A stretch of DNA of 15,133 nucleotides from positions 16,778 through 31,910 of the forward strand of contig DMPQ01000269.1 in assembly GCA_003455945.1 (NCBI GenBank). The letters are read 5' to 3'. Both the position numbers and the translations under genes were made by a program. Positions within the stretch are counted from its first letter, which is position 1, and the number at the start of each line of letters is the position of its first letter. The notes under the pieces were generated by a model, which saw only the letters and a list, made by a program, of their open reading frames with translations, was not told the origin of the DNA and searched no databases. Source of the stretch: Planctomycetaceae bacterium (GTDB lineage: Bacteria > Planctomycetota > Planctomycetia > Pirellulales > Pirellulaceae). This document shows positions 14,586 to 15,133 of this stretch, piece by piece.

Positions 14586-15133
14586 TCAGGGAATCTGCTG
14601 CACGAGAATCGAATCGTGACCGGCCGGGTAAGCGCGCCGATCGGACACGACGACGATCCGGTCGCCGGACGAGAGCTGACCCGAGCGGCGGTTCCATTCG
14701 AGAATGGCGTTGAAGAGACTCCATTCGTTTTCGATCGAGTCGACCAGCAGCGGAGTGACTCCCCACCACAGACAGGCCTGACCGACGACCGGCGGCGCAT
14801 CGGTGATGCAAAGGGTCGGAATCCGATCGCGATGCTTCGACTTGAGGATCGCCGAGCGGCCGGAGCGGGTGACGACGACGACGACGTTCGAGCCGATGCC
14901 TCGCGAGATCTGAGTCGCGCCCTGGAGAACCGCTTCGGTGATGTCCTCCTGGCGTCCGCTGCGCATCGGCACCGCCAGCGATGTCTCGAGCGCGAGCCCT
15001 TCCGCCTCCTTCAGGATGCGAGCCATCATCCGGACCGATTCTTCGGGGTACTTTCCGACCGCCGTTTCACCCGAAAGCATGCAGGCGTCGGCGCCGTCGA
15101 GGATCGCGTTCGAGACGTCCGAGACCTCGGCTC
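14586..15133 (-). CDS. pyk: Pyruvate kinase, C-terminal part (5' end outside window)
   Basis: Pyruvate kinase makes pyruvate and ATP from phosphoenolpyruvate and ADP. The visible 182 residues begin in the barrel with [20 protein letters not shown] and continue with [16 protein letters not shown], the highly conserved end of the catalytic domain. The C-terminal regulatory domain follows, with its first strand carrying a run of valines before TRSGRSA. The catalytic Lys and Mg-binding motifs lie upstream of the window and cannot be checked. The stop at 14586-14588 is followed by a 205-bp gap to the photolyase gene on the same strand. Confidence 0.94.
   Translation of the reverse strand, partial: AEVSDVSNAILDGADACMLSGETAVGKYPEESVRMMARILKEAEGLALETSLAVPMRSGRQEDITEAVLQGATQISRGIGSNVVVVVTRSGRSAILKSKHRDRIPTLCITDAPPVVGQACLWWGVTPLLVDSIENEWSLFNAILEWNRRSGQLSSGDRIVVVSDRRAYPAGHDSILVQQIP

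Noticed and set aside
14871..14886. GAC tandem repeat
   Set aside because: It encodes the valine run of a beta-strand in pyruvate kinase on the minus strand; it is ordinary coding sequence.

Overview
The window is GC-rich (by eye above 60% G+C), densely coding bacterial DNA. The mix suggests a planctomycete or close relative: a secreted FG-GAP/VCBS-repeat protein, an FHA-like protein with a long acidic middle and a C-terminal membrane hairpin, a short zinc-finger DksA/TraR-type protein, a signal-peptide HtrA protease, a class II photolyase, weak Shine-Dalgarno sites and few tight operons. This placement is an inference; there is no rRNA or other phylogenetic marker to confirm it. No mobile element, CRISPR array, tRNA or rRNA gene was seen, and the window reads as core chromosome.

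Layout. 1-470 (+) is the 3' end of a spermidine-synthase-like gene. It converges on queE (567-1250, -), which is transcribed divergently from queF (1352-1711, +), so two queuosine-precursor enzymes share a short control region. queF is followed on the same strand by a glucosamine-6-phosphate deaminase-like gene (1845-2585) and a TIM-barrel sugar isomerase/epimerase-like gene (2661-3674). These converge, with a 16-bp gap, on an FHA-like membrane protein gene (3691-5865, -). A 366-bp divergent region then leads to a DksA/TraR-type zinc-finger gene (6232-6675, +) and an HtrA serine protease gene (6714-7871, +). The protease gene overlaps the 3' end of a nucleoside hydrolase gene (7861-8817, -).

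From 9030 the + strand carries a trpD-like gene (9030-10055), a 305-bp spacer, a 32-codon gene for a very basic mini-protein (10361-10459) and trmB (10516-11271). Three consecutive hairpins (11288-11392) separate trmB from a converging secreted beta-propeller gene (11414-12619, -). Upstream of that on the same strand are a class II photolyase gene (12842-14380, -) and the 3' part of pyruvate kinase (14586-15133, -, cut by the window edge).

Functionally the genes cover tRNA modification (QueE, QueF, TrmB), sugar and central metabolism (NagB-like, TIM barrel, Pyk), nucleoside salvage, tryptophan biosynthesis, DNA repair, envelope proteolysis and transcription control. They do not form one obvious pathway. 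I found no clear new multi-gene system. The best leads are the unannotated-size basic mini-protein, the TrpD homologue lacking two metal-binding acids, the FHA domain lacking its phosphopeptide-binding residues, hairpins without U-tracts at gene ends, and strong over-use of GATC even between genes.
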